DNA of 64,000 bases from Saccharum officinarum (GCA_020631735.1 CM036191.1:38237335-38301334); one strand, 5' to 3'; numbered from the stretch's first letter, positions 11,891 to 23,060 are shown. Notes: generated from the sequence alone by a model not told the origin. Made by a program: numbers and translations.

Positions 11891-12541
11891 TGGCAAAGCG
11901 CCTGAATCCTGAAGTGGTAGCCTCGGACGCGGTGCTCCACGGGGTCCCACCCTGCTCCCTGGCAATTGAACGCCCCAATGACCCTTCCAAACTGCAAATT
12001 TAATTTAGACAGTTTCAGAATTATGATGGTATTACATGCCACATGGGATCCTAGTTGTCAAGACCAACAATTCAAGAACTGAAGGAGATACGTATTTAAG
12101 TTTTACAAAAAAAATCAAATATCTTAGTTAAGTTTCTGAAACTGAAAGCATGGTAGGTGACTGTTCCTACTAGATTTTAAGAGCGGTAACAAGTCTATGT
12201 GAAATGCAATAAAAGTTGATGCCTCCATGACAGCAGTAGGATACCACCCCATCCCTATTAAATTTTCATCGCAATTAGTAACTGATCGAGATATTTGGAA
12301 ACATTTTGATCAACTATTGGCGAATGACAAACATCTGCGAGCATACAGTAAGAAATGGTAGGGTACATTAAAAAAAACTGACCTTGTTCAGGTTCCAAAT
12401 CTTGAGGACCGTCTCCTGATCAAAGAGCGGATTCTTGAAGAGGCAGTCTCTGGTGGGCAGAGCATAGTGCAGGCACCTGGGCACGGTGCCGTCGGAGAAG
12501 ATGAGCCTCCTGAGCAGGGCGAAGTCGTGGCCGCCGAGGGA

Positions 12542-12711
12542 TGTTGGAGTTGTTCCAAATTCACTCCAGGATATAGGCCTGGCTTCTGACGGAGCGAAGC
12601 GGAGGCCCGTAGAAGCCGAAGGCTGGACCGGAGAGGTGCGGGGGGCGGAGCCCCCCGCGGTACGGTACATATACCCTTGCTAGGGTTTTATGGAGATTAT
12701 TCTCTTGTAAG
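12542..12711 (+). mobile_element. LTR-like fragment replacing the catalytic part of the raffinose-synthase-like gene
   Basis: The fragment starts TGTTGGAGTTGTTCCAAATT, a start typical of copia or TRIM-type LTRs. It contains a strong GC hairpin (GGGGGGCGGAGCCCCCC) and a TTATGGAGATTATTCTCTTG stretch. It has no matching second LTR. On one side the host protein reads ...SMHSYLAA and on the other LGGHDFALLRR. Family members have well over a hundred residues between these points, so the insertion is coupled to a deletion of host sequence. The family name is not established. Confidence 0.6.
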
Positions 12712-14333
12712 CCGCGGCGAGGTACGAGTGCATTGACTCGTAGAGGTCGCCGGCCTGTTCCGGGCGCACCAGGCCGATCCCGCCCTCGATGATGCGGTCC
12801 ACGGCGAGGTCCTCCATGGTGCCGGCCAGCCGCGGCGACGGCCGCGCCGGCACGACGCGCGCGTCCAGGTGCGTCGCGCCGGGGCGCACCCCGCCCCACC
12901 CGCCGCATAGCGCCTGCCACACGTACACGTCGTCCAGGCCCGGGAACTTGCGCCTCATGTCCTTGAGGAACGCCTTAAACCCCACCTCGCCGTCGCCGCC
13001 AGTGCTCCCGTCGTCGTCGCCGAGCTTCGCCAGCATGGCGTCCCTCTGCACGAGCAGCTGGTCGAGCTCTCGCCGCAGCAGCGCGATCTTGGCGTCAAAG
13101 CTGGAGAGGTCGGCGGCGCCGCCCTGCGCCGCCTTCTTCTTCGCCTACCCGGCGTTCTCGATCTCCACGGCCTTGCGCACGATGGCCTTGGGCATGCTGG
13201 TGTCGTAGAACAGCACCGGCGGGCGGCGGATCAGGACGCCCTCCCTGTACCCGCGGAAGCTCGCGCACTCGTCGAAGCGGTAGAGGCGCGCGGTCATCTG
13301 GTCCCCGCCGAGCACGACTCCCGGTGCGTCCTCTTGCGGCGGGTCCTCGTAGCGGTTCACGCTCTGCCATCCGTCGTCGACGATGACGAACCGCGGAGGC
13401 ACGCCGGCGTCGGCGAACTCTGACACGCCCTGCCAGACCCCCACCGGGTCGACGGTGAGGTAGAAGGCGTCCCACGTGCACCACCCGAACCGGTCGGCCA
13501 TCGGCGGCAACGCCTTCTCCTGGATCAACCTGTGCGTTGCGGCGTGGCGCGCGTTCCAGGTCCAGAGTTAATCACAGCCGTCCGATGAAAAAATCAAGGG
13601 TCGAAAATTTTGTACTAGCAACAAGCTACCTACCTCAACGTGCCGAGGTGCACCCTGGCGGCGAGGTAGGCTTCCTGCATGACCCTGTAGGGATCGTCGC
13701 CGGCGTGCACGTAAGCGATGCGTCGAAAATCGGTGCCGGTCACGGCGGCAGACCCGCTCTCGGCGCAGATGACGACGACGCCGTCGTCCTCCCCAGGGAA
13801 GATGGCCGACCGGAAGCTCCCCTGCACGAGAGGCAGTACGAACACGTAAGCTCGGGCACCTCGAGGAGCACCGTGAAGCCCAGGAACGCGCCGCGGCGCC
13901 CTGACTGGCCAGCTCTCGCGGCGCATCCGGCGACGCCGCCTTGGTGGTGGGGTCGAAGGCCTCCGCGAACGGGGTGAGTGTGACGTTCCCCCGGCACGCC
14001 CGTGAGCAGCGCGGCGCACTTGCTGGCGCCGACGCCGACGGTCAGCTCGCCGTCCCGCAGCGAGAAGAGGCACGGCGCCGCGGACGACGACGACGGGTTG
14101 GCGGACTTGGCTGCCGCCGTGGTGCCGCCGGTGGTGGTGAGCTTGGGCGTGGCGGCGGGGGCGGCAGTGGCGGTGTGGGCTTCGACTCGTAAGGCGGCGC
14201 CATTGGCAACGCGATGGTCAAGACGATCGGAAGGTCGCTGTCACTCGGACGGTGTGTGTATGGCTGCTGTTCTCTATGCTTGCTAGCTGGCTGGCCAAAG
14301 CTCGCTGAGAAGGACGAAGCGGGTTCCATGGCG

Positions 14334-14341
14334 ATATATAG
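14334..14341 (-). promoter_or_regulatory. TATA box of the raffinose-synthase-like pseudogene
   Basis: CTATATAT on the minus strand, about 130 bp upstream of the MAPPYESK start codon at 14203. An ATG much closer to the TATA box (MEPASS, near 14330) would lie upstream of the expected transcription start, so the downstream ATG in a GCCAATGGCG context is the likelier start. Confidence 0.55.
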
Positions 14342-15199
14342 GCGCGGGAGACGAAGGTGGCGGGCCCCTTTGTTTCCTTCTTCTGACAAGAAGCGTCTGG
14401 AGCGTGATGGCGTCGTCGTGTACGTGCGGTAGGCGACATGCAGCGTCTGCAGAGGTTCGAGACGTGGTGGATGAAGCACGGCCTGGGCGAATGACGTGTG
14501 CAGCGGCTGCCACTGTACAAAAATGCAGGGCCAGAGCAGTGCGGCGCGGGCATCACGCTATACTTTGACGCTACGTGCATCACAGAAGTGTACCGACGCT
14601 ACGTGCATCACAAAAGTGTACCTAGAAAAAATGCACACGAGCGAGTGATGTGTGCATAGCTTGTCGCTGTTGCATCGGTTAGTGTGATGATTGTTTGTAG
14701 CGAGATGTCACGGCTCTGTCTCGATGACGTGGCACGTTTATAACTGTACTAGGTTACCAGTTGAAATAGCAGATACAGTATATTCGAGTGATACTTGCAT
14801 TTACATGCTACTATTATCTTGTTCCAATAAACGACAGAATGGCACTCCCATTCTTTGGAAATTAATATTTTTTTAATATTCAAATCGGAACCTTAGCTTA
14901 AGTCATAATAGCTATAGTCCAGTGACGCGACATGAATAGATTTTTATTTTTATTTTATTAGTTGCTATAAGTTTTTGTCCACATAAAAGTGGTTTATTGT
15001 TTATTTACGGTGAAGTTCTTATATCGTGTTCTAATCAGTAATCTTTACTATAAGGGACCAATCCAAGTTACGCTGAGTCCACCTAGAAAATTATTCCCCA
15101 CAGAGATAACATTTCCTCCGTCCACACAAAATTGTGCACCCAGAAAAATCTCACATGACAAATTAACGATCCAGATCTAATCCGAGGAGACTTCACCAC
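14342..15199. other. Intergenic DNA, no gene recognised
   Basis: This is the upstream region of the raffinose-synthase-like pseudogene. It has a GC-rich part up to about 14,650 and then AT-rich DNA. A 20-bp direct repeat containing 'gacgctacgtgcatcac' occurs near 14,568 and 14,594. I see no coding signature. Confidence 0.4.
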
Positions 15200-17479
15200 A
15201 AACCTACGATCACAGACGATTTGAGGCTTCAACGCGCGCACCCACTGGCGGTCTTCGACGCCGCGCGCTACGCGATCCTCCCTGAGATCCCGCGCGTCCT
15301 CTCCTCCTTATTTACCGTTTCCAAAAACAGGCATGCATGTCAAAGGAAATTAAATCCTCCGCTTCCTTTTGTACAGCCCAAATTTCTTCTACGTGTCATC
15401 ATTCATCTCCGATTCAGAGACACCCTATTGCCATCCCCATGCATCTCTCCAGGCGTATCCTTGGCGAGGCCAGGGCCGGGCGGCCGGCGCCGATGACCAC
15501 CACCACCAGCAACAGCAGCAGGCAGCAGCATGCCGAGCAGGCCACTTTCTCCATCTCGATTTCCCACCCAGCCCCGCCCCAGCAGGCCAGCACGGTCGCC
15601 TTTTGTCGTCCCTCTCCGTCACTAGGGTTGTCGCCGCCGCCGGAGTCAGCCTGCCCTAGGCTGCGGCTCCCGTCCTCCGATATACCGCCCCACCAATATG
15701 GCAAGGATGCCCCATCCCTCTCCATCGACAGCGTATCCGGCGTGGAAGGTCGCTTCGTCCGTCTGGAAACACCAGGTCCGGTGGGACAGCAGCCCGACGA
15801 CGCACGTAGGATGAACCATTCGTGTTCGTGTGCCCTGCCTAATCCTTTGCACTCCATTCCGCGTCGATCCGCCACACCAAATTGTGGAGATGGAGGGCGC
15901 CCTGTCTCTGATGCGCCGAACTGTGGAGATTGGCCACCGCGCCGGAGAGTGTAGATGGAGGGGCCGGGTCTCCGCCCTGCTCTTCCCTTTCTGCCCGTTG
16001 ATCTGCCTAGCCGCGGAGCCCAATAGGTATGGTCAAATTTGTTTGTTTCGTATCAAATTCATGTATGGTCATGGTTGATATAGTAAGGTTCACTCTTCAC
16101 TGTATATAGGATTATGTCAGAGGTGCCCGCAAAGGAGGGAGCTCACACGATGCGTTGGTCGTCCTCTCCTGCTGGGTGCTGGAGCCTCTAACTCTGTTGG
16201 TTCCTCGGTTGTGGACCACGAGGAATACTCTGTTTTCTCAGGTACCCCTCATCAAAATCACTCAATCCTATTCAATTTACAAGCTCCCCTTCCCGTCCTG
16301 TGCTCTTTTTGAATTGCTTTTCAAATGTCTGATGCCTTGATTGGTTGTTAGCCAGACCAGGCCATTGACGTCATTTGTCTTGAATGCTATATGCACAAGA
16401 TGGTGTATGACAGATTGCCATCTATGCTTATCTTTGTTTCTTTTTAGTCTGTGGAACAATGAGGTAGAAATGATATTGCGGCAAGATTGTTGGTTTCTGT
16501 TAATCGGTGAAATTTAAGTTTCCTTATATAGACAGAAAAAAAGGGTACCTACTACCATTCAGTCTCCATCATGAAATGGTTTCCAGTTGCATCTTGCAGA
16601 TCTGTGTGTTTTGAATCAGTATAAATCAGACATACCAGTGTGCAGCCAACCAAATCAGTTTGTTCGATATCCGAGAATATTGCACAAAAGTGTGAAATAA
16701 TGTTTTATATACCTCTGAAGTTCTATACTCGGACACCTATTTGTGCAGGCAGACTGGAAGTCAGTTTTATGCTTCAGTAACTGAGCAAGTAGGTCAATCT
16801 ACACGAACTACAATTGACGTTCATTAAATTCTTGTTGTCCTTGATCTAGGTATATACAGCGAACACAAATACTTCTTTGGTTTTGGTTTTAACCAGGCCT
16901 ATCGTCCCTTTATTTTTAGTCCTCTAAACCAATTTTTTTCTTAGCAGAACTAGATCCTAACATGGCAACACCATCTATTTATGGAATATATGAATATGCC
17001 AGTTAAGATCTATCAGTCATGACAATGCCTATTTTCAGACCATGAATAGATGAATGGTAGGACCTCAAACTTAATTGAGTGAAAGTAGCAAACAGTTCCC
17101 TTTTGCGATGCCGACATGCTTGTTTGTTACTTTATGCAGCAGATATACAACTTTGGAGTCCATAACCCATATAGATAATAAGCAGGACAAAATATTCCCA
17201 GATTTGACTGTCAATCCGAAATCTCATATTTTCAACTTTGCAGCACTTGACAAGTTGCTCAGAGGTCAGAGGATACAACAGGTGATGCCATTCGCGATGA
17301 TTGCAAGGCCTCTAGAAGCTGATGATCCATGTGTTCTTGATCATTGCTTTCTCCTCCATGTCAGTCTCCACAGCATATGGTCTCGAATGGTAGAATTGTT
17401 CAGAAGCTGGTTATCCAACAGTTGTTGGCTTCTTAGTGTTTTGCTCAGTTCCTCCATGCAGGAATGCCCTGGGCAGAGT
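15200..17479 (+). other. Gene-like region of unknown identity
   Basis: A GC-rich block at 15430-16020 looks like the first exon or leader of a grass gene, followed by AT-rich intron-like DNA. The best internal exon candidate is 16110-16241, flanked by ..TATATAG and GTACCC. One frame reads GAGASNSVGSSVVDHEEYS. A further open stretch lies at 17150-17584. No family is recognised, frames are short and no continuous model can be built. A pseudogene or captured gene fragment is the likeliest reading. Confidence 0.35.
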
Positions 17480-18043
17480 TCACCAGATACTCCATGTAGA
17501 GGCCGAGGCGCGGACGCTCCCACGACACGGAAGGAGGTGGGCGCGGGTGACGGTTTTGCCCGAGCGGCTTGCGACGCGGAATGAAAGGAGGAGGTTGGGG
17601 GAGGAGCTAACGGGCGGGGCCCAGCTGTCAGCGGCAGAGGGGAAGGAGGCGCGGCAGCGACTGGCTGGCCGAGCTAGGCCGGCCCAGGAGAGAAAACGCG
17701 GGGGGGGGGGGGGGGGAAGGGAAGGAGGCCAGCGGGCCGGCAGGGAGTCACGCGGGCCGGCTCGGAAGAATGGGCCGACAGGCCGAAAAGGAGGAGTAAA
17801 ATGTTTTTGTTTTTTTTTCAAATCCATTTTCAAATGTTTTTGAATCTTTTTAGCTTTTGGATCAAATCCAGTCAATACAATAAGTAAAATGTGGCAGCAT
17901 GAGTGCATCAACATATAGCTAACCTTATGATTGATTTTATTTTCACAAAAAATTATTATTTCCTACATTTGAATGCACACTTAAATATATAAATAAATCA
18001 ATTTCCACTATTTTGAAACAATGCAAATTTTTAGGGTGTTACA
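17480..18043 (-). mobile_element. LTR fragment of a Tekay-like chromovirus (solo or truncated)
   Basis: Read on the minus strand it begins TGTAACACCCTAAAAATTTG. It then follows the first ~400 bp of the complete Tekay LTR at 26155, sharing 'gtgcattcaaat', 'atcataaggtta' and 'attcaaaaacatttgaaa'. It then passes into the same kind of GC-rich, poly-pyrimidine block. The outer end at 18043 is sharp. The inner end, near 17480, is uncertain. A run of 16 G at about 17700 lies within it. Confidence 0.65.
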
Positions 18044-19126
18044 GTGGTCATCTTGGAAGATGGAAATATTGCCCACGTGGGACCCCTTGTGGACAACTAC
18101 AGCTTATGCTAAAGTAGTTTGGCCATAAATGTATAGCCAGCTTATGCTAAAGAATCAATGTATGACAAATAAGTGGGCCATAGGTAAAGTAGTGAATGGA
18201 GTAGAAGGAATAATTTGTTCCATGAAGGTCTTATGGAGCATCTTAAAATAACTAGGTAGCCTACGATGCGGAACTTCCACACGCTTTGTTGAGCCATTTT
18301 GTTTTGGGCGGTTAACTTTGAGCTTCTGTTTTGTTCCGCTGGTCGCCCTCCATTGCACTCACATTGCTGATCAATACAAATATAAATTTAAAATCATAAT
18401 ATACATAAGCTTATATAATCATATCCGAAGGTAAATAAGCATATATAATAATATACATGGAGTCTTTTTAGATGATGGAATAAACACATATCCCAGCATT
18501 TACACCTACAACACTTGTAGATGCATGTGACCCATACCTATTACAGTAGTTGCTTTCATAGCACAAAGCTTATAATAATGTTTCAAGAGCAAAGTACTAA
18601 AACAACCCTTCCAATTAGCATATTATATATGTTGCTAAACTTTCATCTATGGTTGACGAAGATCTCCATACCAAGGGACTCAAAGTGCCACAAGAATTGC
18701 GCACATGATTGTCTTTGGGATGTATCACTGATGACAAGTCTAGCTTCCTTTATTTCCTAAGGTACTGATGAACCTCTGCATCAACTGGCTTCTTATATAT
18801 TATTATTCTTCCATTCACAAACGTCCTTACCCCCTTCATTTTCTCAATCTTAGTATTTGTGGCGGGTCCCACCGTTGGCACACTTCACCCTAGGCTTTGC
18901 ATCAACGTGTACTTTCTGCTTTGGCTCTCCCTTCACGCGGTGATGGTTCTCCCTCACCTTCTTATCATTTGCTGCACCACCGGAAATTTGCCTTGCGTCT
19001 CTGTGCTTCTCCCCCGACGACTTAGCATTCTTCGTACCACACCTCTGATGCTTGTCATTTGCAATTGGTCTCGGCTCTCTGTGCTTGTCCCTCAACTTGT
19101 CATTCTTGATAGCATAATTCCTACGT
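18044..19126. other. Intergenic DNA, no gene supported
   Basis: 'agcttatgctaaag' is repeated near 18103 and 18139. The remainder is AT-rich to mixed. A basic, hydrophilic minus-strand ORF at 18850-19155 overlaps a MITE end and is not accepted as a gene. Confidence 0.4.
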
Positions 19127-19347
19127 CCTGTGATATAGTGCATTCTATCATTCAAAATTTATCCTCAAATATAATGCATTTTAGGGGACAAAAACCAATT
19201 TTGCATTACATACTTTTTATTTATCAACCAATCACTATTAATCATGTTGATGATAGCGTTTGATTAGAAAATAAAATGGGGGTACATGTGTCTTTTATGT
19301 TCTGCCTTAATTTATCTTAAAATTTATAGAACGCACTGTATTACAGG
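19127..19347. mobile_element. MITE-like inverted-repeat element
   Basis: The left end CCTGTGATATAGTGCATTCT and the complement of the right end, CCTGTAATACAGTGCGTTCT, match at about 19 of 22 positions, enclosing a 221-bp AT-rich body. No convincing TSD was found, so the superfamily is open. Confidence 0.5.
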
Positions 19348-20207
19348 ACAGATGGGGTACCTATTGGCGCACCAAGGATAAAGTTTAGGTTTTGTAGGAG
19401 CAGAAGCCCTAACTGGTAGCAAAGTAAACCACTAATCGGTAAACTAAATTTTGATCCTATTTAATTACTTTAGCTTGCAGACTGTAGATTGCAACGTACT
19501 TCATATTGTTACAATTTGCAAGTTGAAACAAATAGATATCAGAATGTAACAATCTACATATAGTAATATGGCAGATCTTTACAACCCAATCTACTTTATC
19601 CTAACTTGATATTTGTAACAGTCTTCTAGCCCTACTTTTCACACTGTAACAATATACAATCCAGTACAGTAAGCTAAAACGGCACTCCAGTCACAAATTT
19701 TAGGTAAGTAAACATCACAAAACTACATAACAATTGTAGAAACTACATACATATATACAGTCTACAAGCTAGGTGACACTTTTCACTGGCATTTTATATG
19801 GACATACGAATGTTTCAAATAAAAGTAATAACACATTAAAAAGAAGTTTTCATGATGAATCTCAGCAACATCAACCTTATGTTTTCGTATCCACACCATT
19901 TTTCATCTATATTGGTGGTCAAAGCTATATAAGAAACTAGAGAACTGCTCTAGTGCTCCTTTCCTAGAAATTATCGTGAATTCTATAGCACCTTTAACTA
20001 TTTTTTTTTTGTTCTCCTGGGACGCCTGACCCAGTGACCCTGCCTGCCCCACAAGCACCACAAAGTAGGTGAACCACTCCTACTTTAGAGATGATTTAGT
20101 TAACATTCGTGCTAGCTTTTAGAAAGGGAGCGCTGAAGCAATAACTTTCACAAAATCTCTGCAGGAATTCTGATAAAATACCTTATGTTTGGATCAGAGG
20201 GAGTAAG
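19348..20207. other. AT-rich intergenic DNA, nothing recognised
   Basis: No ORF, RNA gene or clear transposon end seen. Several 'tgtaacaatctaca'-like motifs recur between 19500 and 19680 without forming a regular array. Confidence 0.4.
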
Positions 20208-20226
20208 TTTCAGCATGAAGATGATA

Positions 20227-20792
20227 CAACAACAACAACAACAACAACAACAACATAGCCTTTTGTCCCAAGCAAGTTGGGGTAGGCTAGAGATGAAACC
20301 CAAAAGAGACGAGAAAACAGAGAGACACATAAAGGGACAAAAAGAGCACAAGACAAAAAGAGGTCACGGTTCAGGCACGTTGATTGCCAATCTCCAAGCG
20401 CTCCTATCCATAGCTAAATCCTTGGGGATATTCCACTCCTTAAGATCTCTCTTAACGGACTCGTCCCAAGTTAGTTTAGGTCGACCTCTACCGCTCTTTA
20501 CATTATCGGCCCGCTTTAGAACTCCACTATGCACCGGTGCCTCAGGAGGCCTCCGTTGGACATGTCCAAACCATCTCAACCGATGTTGAATCAATTTCTC
20601 CTCAATTGGAGCCACCCCAACCCTATCCCGAATATCGTCGTTCCGGACTCTATCCCTCCTTGTGTGCCCACAACACCAACGCAACATACGCATTTCTGCT
20701 ACACTCAATTGCTGGACATGTCGCCTTTTTGTAGGCCAACACTCAGCACCGTATAACATTGCCGGACGAATCGTCGTCCTATAGAACTTACC
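20227..20792 (-). mobile_element. 5'-truncated RTE-clade LINE
   Basis: The minus-strand ORF (20801-20364) encodes the C-terminal part of an RTE-type reverse transcriptase, with LYGAECWPTK, RMLRWCCGHTRRDRVRND and HRLRWFGHVQRRP. It is followed by a short 3' UTR and a (TTG)n tail, seen as (CAA)n at 20226-20253, the usual tail type for grass RTE elements. It is flanked by a 19-bp direct repeat, TTTCAGCATGAAGATGATA, at 20208-20226 and 20793-20811. This proves target-primed insertion. Only about 566 bp of a normal 3+ kb element was inserted, so it is inactive. Confidence 0.9.
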
Positions 20793-20952
20793 TTTCAGCA
20801 TGAAGATGATATAGCCAAAAAAAAAGTATGAATCTATCCATCGACCGACAAGTACGGTATACTACTTTGGTTGCTACTCGACGCTATGAATCTTTGCGTG
20901 GAGTATTTGACATCCTGATCGAGCCACATGATTGGTAGAGGGGAAGATCGAT

Positions 20953-21174
20953 CTAGGAGAAGGGAAGCCAGGTTTCTTTACCAGATGGCGCCGGTAGCGC
21001 CGGTATCTTTGCCACCGGGGACGCAGGGACTATCTGCAGCAGATGGTTTGGCCCAACCAGCACCTGCTGTGGAGAGACAGAGACATAGTAATAGTTGTTT
21101 TGAACAATTGGTGCTGGCCAATACATCTTTCTGTGGCACTGGCAGTGGCATGAACATGAACACCTGTGTGCCAT
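20953..21174 (-). CDS. Small Cys/His-rich ORF, unidentified
   Basis: A 73-aa ORF starts MAHRCSCSCHCQCHRK, six cysteines and three histidines in the first 15 residues, followed by a neutral, proline-containing tail (VLVGPNHLLQIVPASP). It ends at a TAG. No signal peptide is obvious and I do not recognise a family. It could be a small secreted or metal-binding type peptide, the remnant of a longer gene, or chance. Confidence 0.25.
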   Translation of the reverse strand: MAHRCSCSCHCQCHRKMYWPAPIVQNNYYYVSVSPQQVLVGPNHLLQIVPASPVAKIPALPAPSGKETWLPFS

Positions 21175-21250
21175 GGCGTGAGAGAGCTTGCGGGCTGTAA
21201 GGAATAACTAGGGATATGGCTGCTCGCTGCGGTCGTCCAAGGATGGGCGA

Positions 21251-21260
21251 CATATAAAAG
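21251..21260 (+). promoter_or_regulatory. TATA-like box (CATATAAAAG) without an identified gene
   Basis: CATATAAAAGCACAAGC followed about 30 bp later by GCTTGCAGAGG looks like a plant core promoter reading rightward. No coding region follows before the repeat-rich DNA at 21440, so it may be the promoter of a lost gene. Confidence 0.35.
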
Positions 21261-21439
21261 CACAAGCAGAGCTAGCTTGCAGAGGTCCTAGCTAGTGAAG
21301 GTGAGAACTGGGAAGGTTCCGCGTAACTGCTCCCGAAGAAAAACGAGCCCAACCAACCTCGGCCTGCAAATATCTTTGTAATTGAAGTTTACATTTGCGA
21401 CGTCTTTATCTATATCTATATCTATTTGCATCCCTTGAA

Positions 21440-21660
21440 CTAACAACTACTAGTTGGTTAAACTTTAGCCCTTAAGGGTCCAAACAGGAGGACTAATGGA
21501 TGGGCTAAAGTTTAGGCAAAATCATAACTAGTTGTTAGTTCACTAATCTATACAACCCAACTATCAGGGGTTAACAACTACCAACTATCAGGGGCTAACA
21601 ACTAGTTCTAGTCTATAGAACCAAATAACTAGTTCAGGATCCAAACAGGTATGTGATAAC
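21440..21660. repeat. Degenerate MITE-like repeat
   Basis: 'ggtccaaacagg' near 21478 and 'ggatccaaacagg' near 21646 bracket repeated 'aactagttgttag' and 'actatcaggggctaac' motifs, as in decayed grass MITEs whose ends read CCTGTTTGGATCC. Boundaries are not certain. Confidence 0.35.
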
Positions 21661-22627
21661 AACTACTTTAAATTAGTTAGTAGTCATATAATTTTTAAAT
21701 TAGTCCTAGACCATCAAGCATTGACTTATAAAACTAGTCCCCACTGCCTATTCTATCTGATATCACATAGATCCACGTCATCGACTAATAAATTTGAACC
21801 TCCACATCATTAACTAATTAATCTGAACCACTAACACTAGATCGCCACTAATTTTCCCACCCATATGACCCTGCACGCGTATTCCAGTCGTCTCCAGCCC
21901 CCACAAATCCAATGACTGGCATTAGCTAATAAAAATGTCATCACCTGCTCATATCATAAGAAGGTTCACCCGCAGACACTTCGACGGGCTCCGATTTTGC
22001 TGTGGGCCGTGTGGGCTGGGGCCTAGCAAGAGGATTGGTACGCTTGTGATACGTGGGTTGAGTTTCCACTCGGAAAAATCAGAAAACAAGTTGAATATAT
22101 ATTATACGTATTATATTATATAAATATACATAGCTATATACTTGACGTTGAGAATTACTGTACCTCCACCCTTCGTCTCATGGATAATGTATTGCTTTGT
22201 TGAGCTCAAAAAAATGTATTGCTTAGTTAGTTTGATTTCCACCTTTTTCATCTCCTTTCCCATGTTTATTAGTTATTACTTTGAAAAGTCCAGTATAGTC
22301 TTAGCAAAAAATAGATATTATGTTTTGATACTTATGATCTTTTTTGCAAGTTTGAAAAGCCCAGTAAAGTCCGGTATTGCTGTACTGTAAGTTTTAGTTT
22401 TTTTTGAAATACAGTACACTCACATACATATTATGCATATAAGAAAACCATCATTTTTTAAAAAAAAGGACTAGTTGGCCTTAGGCACAATGCTAATAAG
22501 AAAACCATATTTTTTTTAAAAAAAAGAAACTTCTGTTGCTACTCCATACACGTCCCACCACTGGAAGTTGTTTCGGTGTACCTATTAGGATCCTTGCGAG
22601 AGGTACCATTATACAAACTTTCAATTA
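21661..22627. other. AT-rich intergenic DNA, nothing recognised
   Basis: Short ORFs only. Two near-identical stretches containing 'aagaaaaccat' and long A runs occur at about 22440 and 22500, a small local duplication. Confidence 0.4.
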
Positions 22628-23060
22628 TAGGGCCCGTTGGATCACTAGGCCGGGCTAGGTACAGTTAGGGCTAAAAATTAGATCAAATGGTTAGAGTTGA
22701 CTATTTGGCTAACAACTAGTTGAGAACCTAACTAACACCTATATTAGCTCTCCTGTTTGATACATTAGAGCTAATTTTAACTGACTTTTAGCTAGCTAAC
22801 AATTAACTCTTGTGTCAAACATATCCATAGTAGCATACTATACTCTACCATAGTTTGATATCTCCTACTATGTTATTATATAAGGCTTCTTTGAGTCAGT
22901 TAGGGCTCTTTACTTGTTAGGGCTAATTAAAATTTTGCCCAAATTAGTTAGGATTAGGTAGCTAGTTGGCAACAACTAGTTGGAGATTTGGATAAAAAAT
23001 TAGTTTCCCTGTTTTGATAGGCTAGAGCTAATTTTTAGCTAGCTAATAATTAGAACAACT
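22628..23060. repeat. Two adjacent degenerate MITE copies
   Basis: Two stretches, about 22628-22815 and 22905-23060, each contain 'agggcta', 'caactagttg' and 'agctaattttta' in the same order. They look like decayed copies of one MITE family of the type described at 21440. Confidence 0.35.

Larger units (their letters stand above)
5919..11916. mobile_element. Non-autonomous CACTA (En/Spm) transposon inserted in the raffinose-synthase-like gene
   Basis: The left end is CACTACAGGAAACAGC and the right end, read inward on the other strand, is CACTTCAGGATTCAGG. Homology continues to TTTGCC(G/A)GGTG, giving a 30-bp imperfect inverted repeat. Both sides carry the 3-bp duplication GTA (5916-5918 and 11917-11919), as expected for CACTA elements. 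Removing the element and one GTA rejoins the host frame as ...VRGY|SHCYKPV. Dense CTTTGCCGGGTGCC-type subterminal repeats occur at both ends. No TNP2-like transposase ORF is present across 6.0 kb, so it would need a transposase in trans. The interior contains a fold-back, gene-like sequence and a Helitron terminus. Confidence 0.93.
5422..14203 (-). pseudogene. Raffinose/stachyose synthase-like (galactinol-dependent galactosyltransferase, GH36) pseudogene
   Basis: Family members move galactose from galactinol to sucrose or raffinose to make storage and stress sugars. Exon 1 (14203-13634) starts with MAPPYESK behind a minus-strand TATA box. Exon 2 starts at 13529 behind a CAG acceptor and holds WCTWDAFY, DDGWQS and YVWQALCGGWGG. 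It continues as LPTRDCLFKNPLFDQETV before the donor at 12382. Exon 3 starts at 11991 and runs to the stop at 5422, with GAFNCQGAGWDP before the CACTA element and SLVDGCEAGFEWENG after it.

The gene is dead several times over. There are at least three frame changes in exon 1, a TAG at 13145-13147 and a TAG at 5800-5802. Near 12711 a foreign fragment replaces the segment after SMHSYLAA, which in this family contains the catalytic aspartate. A CACTA element also sits in exon 3. Whether the ancestor made raffinose or stachyose cannot be decided. Confidence 0.88.

Noticed and set aside
11296..12042. A 248-aa minus-strand ORF
   Set aside because: Only its first part is real (raffinose-synthase exon 3). 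The rest is translated CACTA subterminal repeats.
12542..12711. A Cassandra-type TRIM carrying a 5S RNA sequence
   Set aside because: No 5S-like A/C-box promoter could be recognised in the fragment, so only a generic LTR-like call was made.
12789..13208. A plus-strand ORF of 139 aa across the raffinose-synthase-like exon
   Set aside because: It is the shadow of the minus-strand GH36 exon, which has clear motifs in its own frame.
17697..17716. Run of 16 G as a possible G-quadruplex or regulatory element
   Set aside because: It lies in decayed LTR DNA and may be a sequencing or assembly artefact. No supporting context.
18850..19155. A basic, hydrophilic minus-strand ORF of 101 aa
   Set aside because: Its start lies within the inverted end of a MITE, it has no recognisable family, and an equally long frame exists on the opposite strand.
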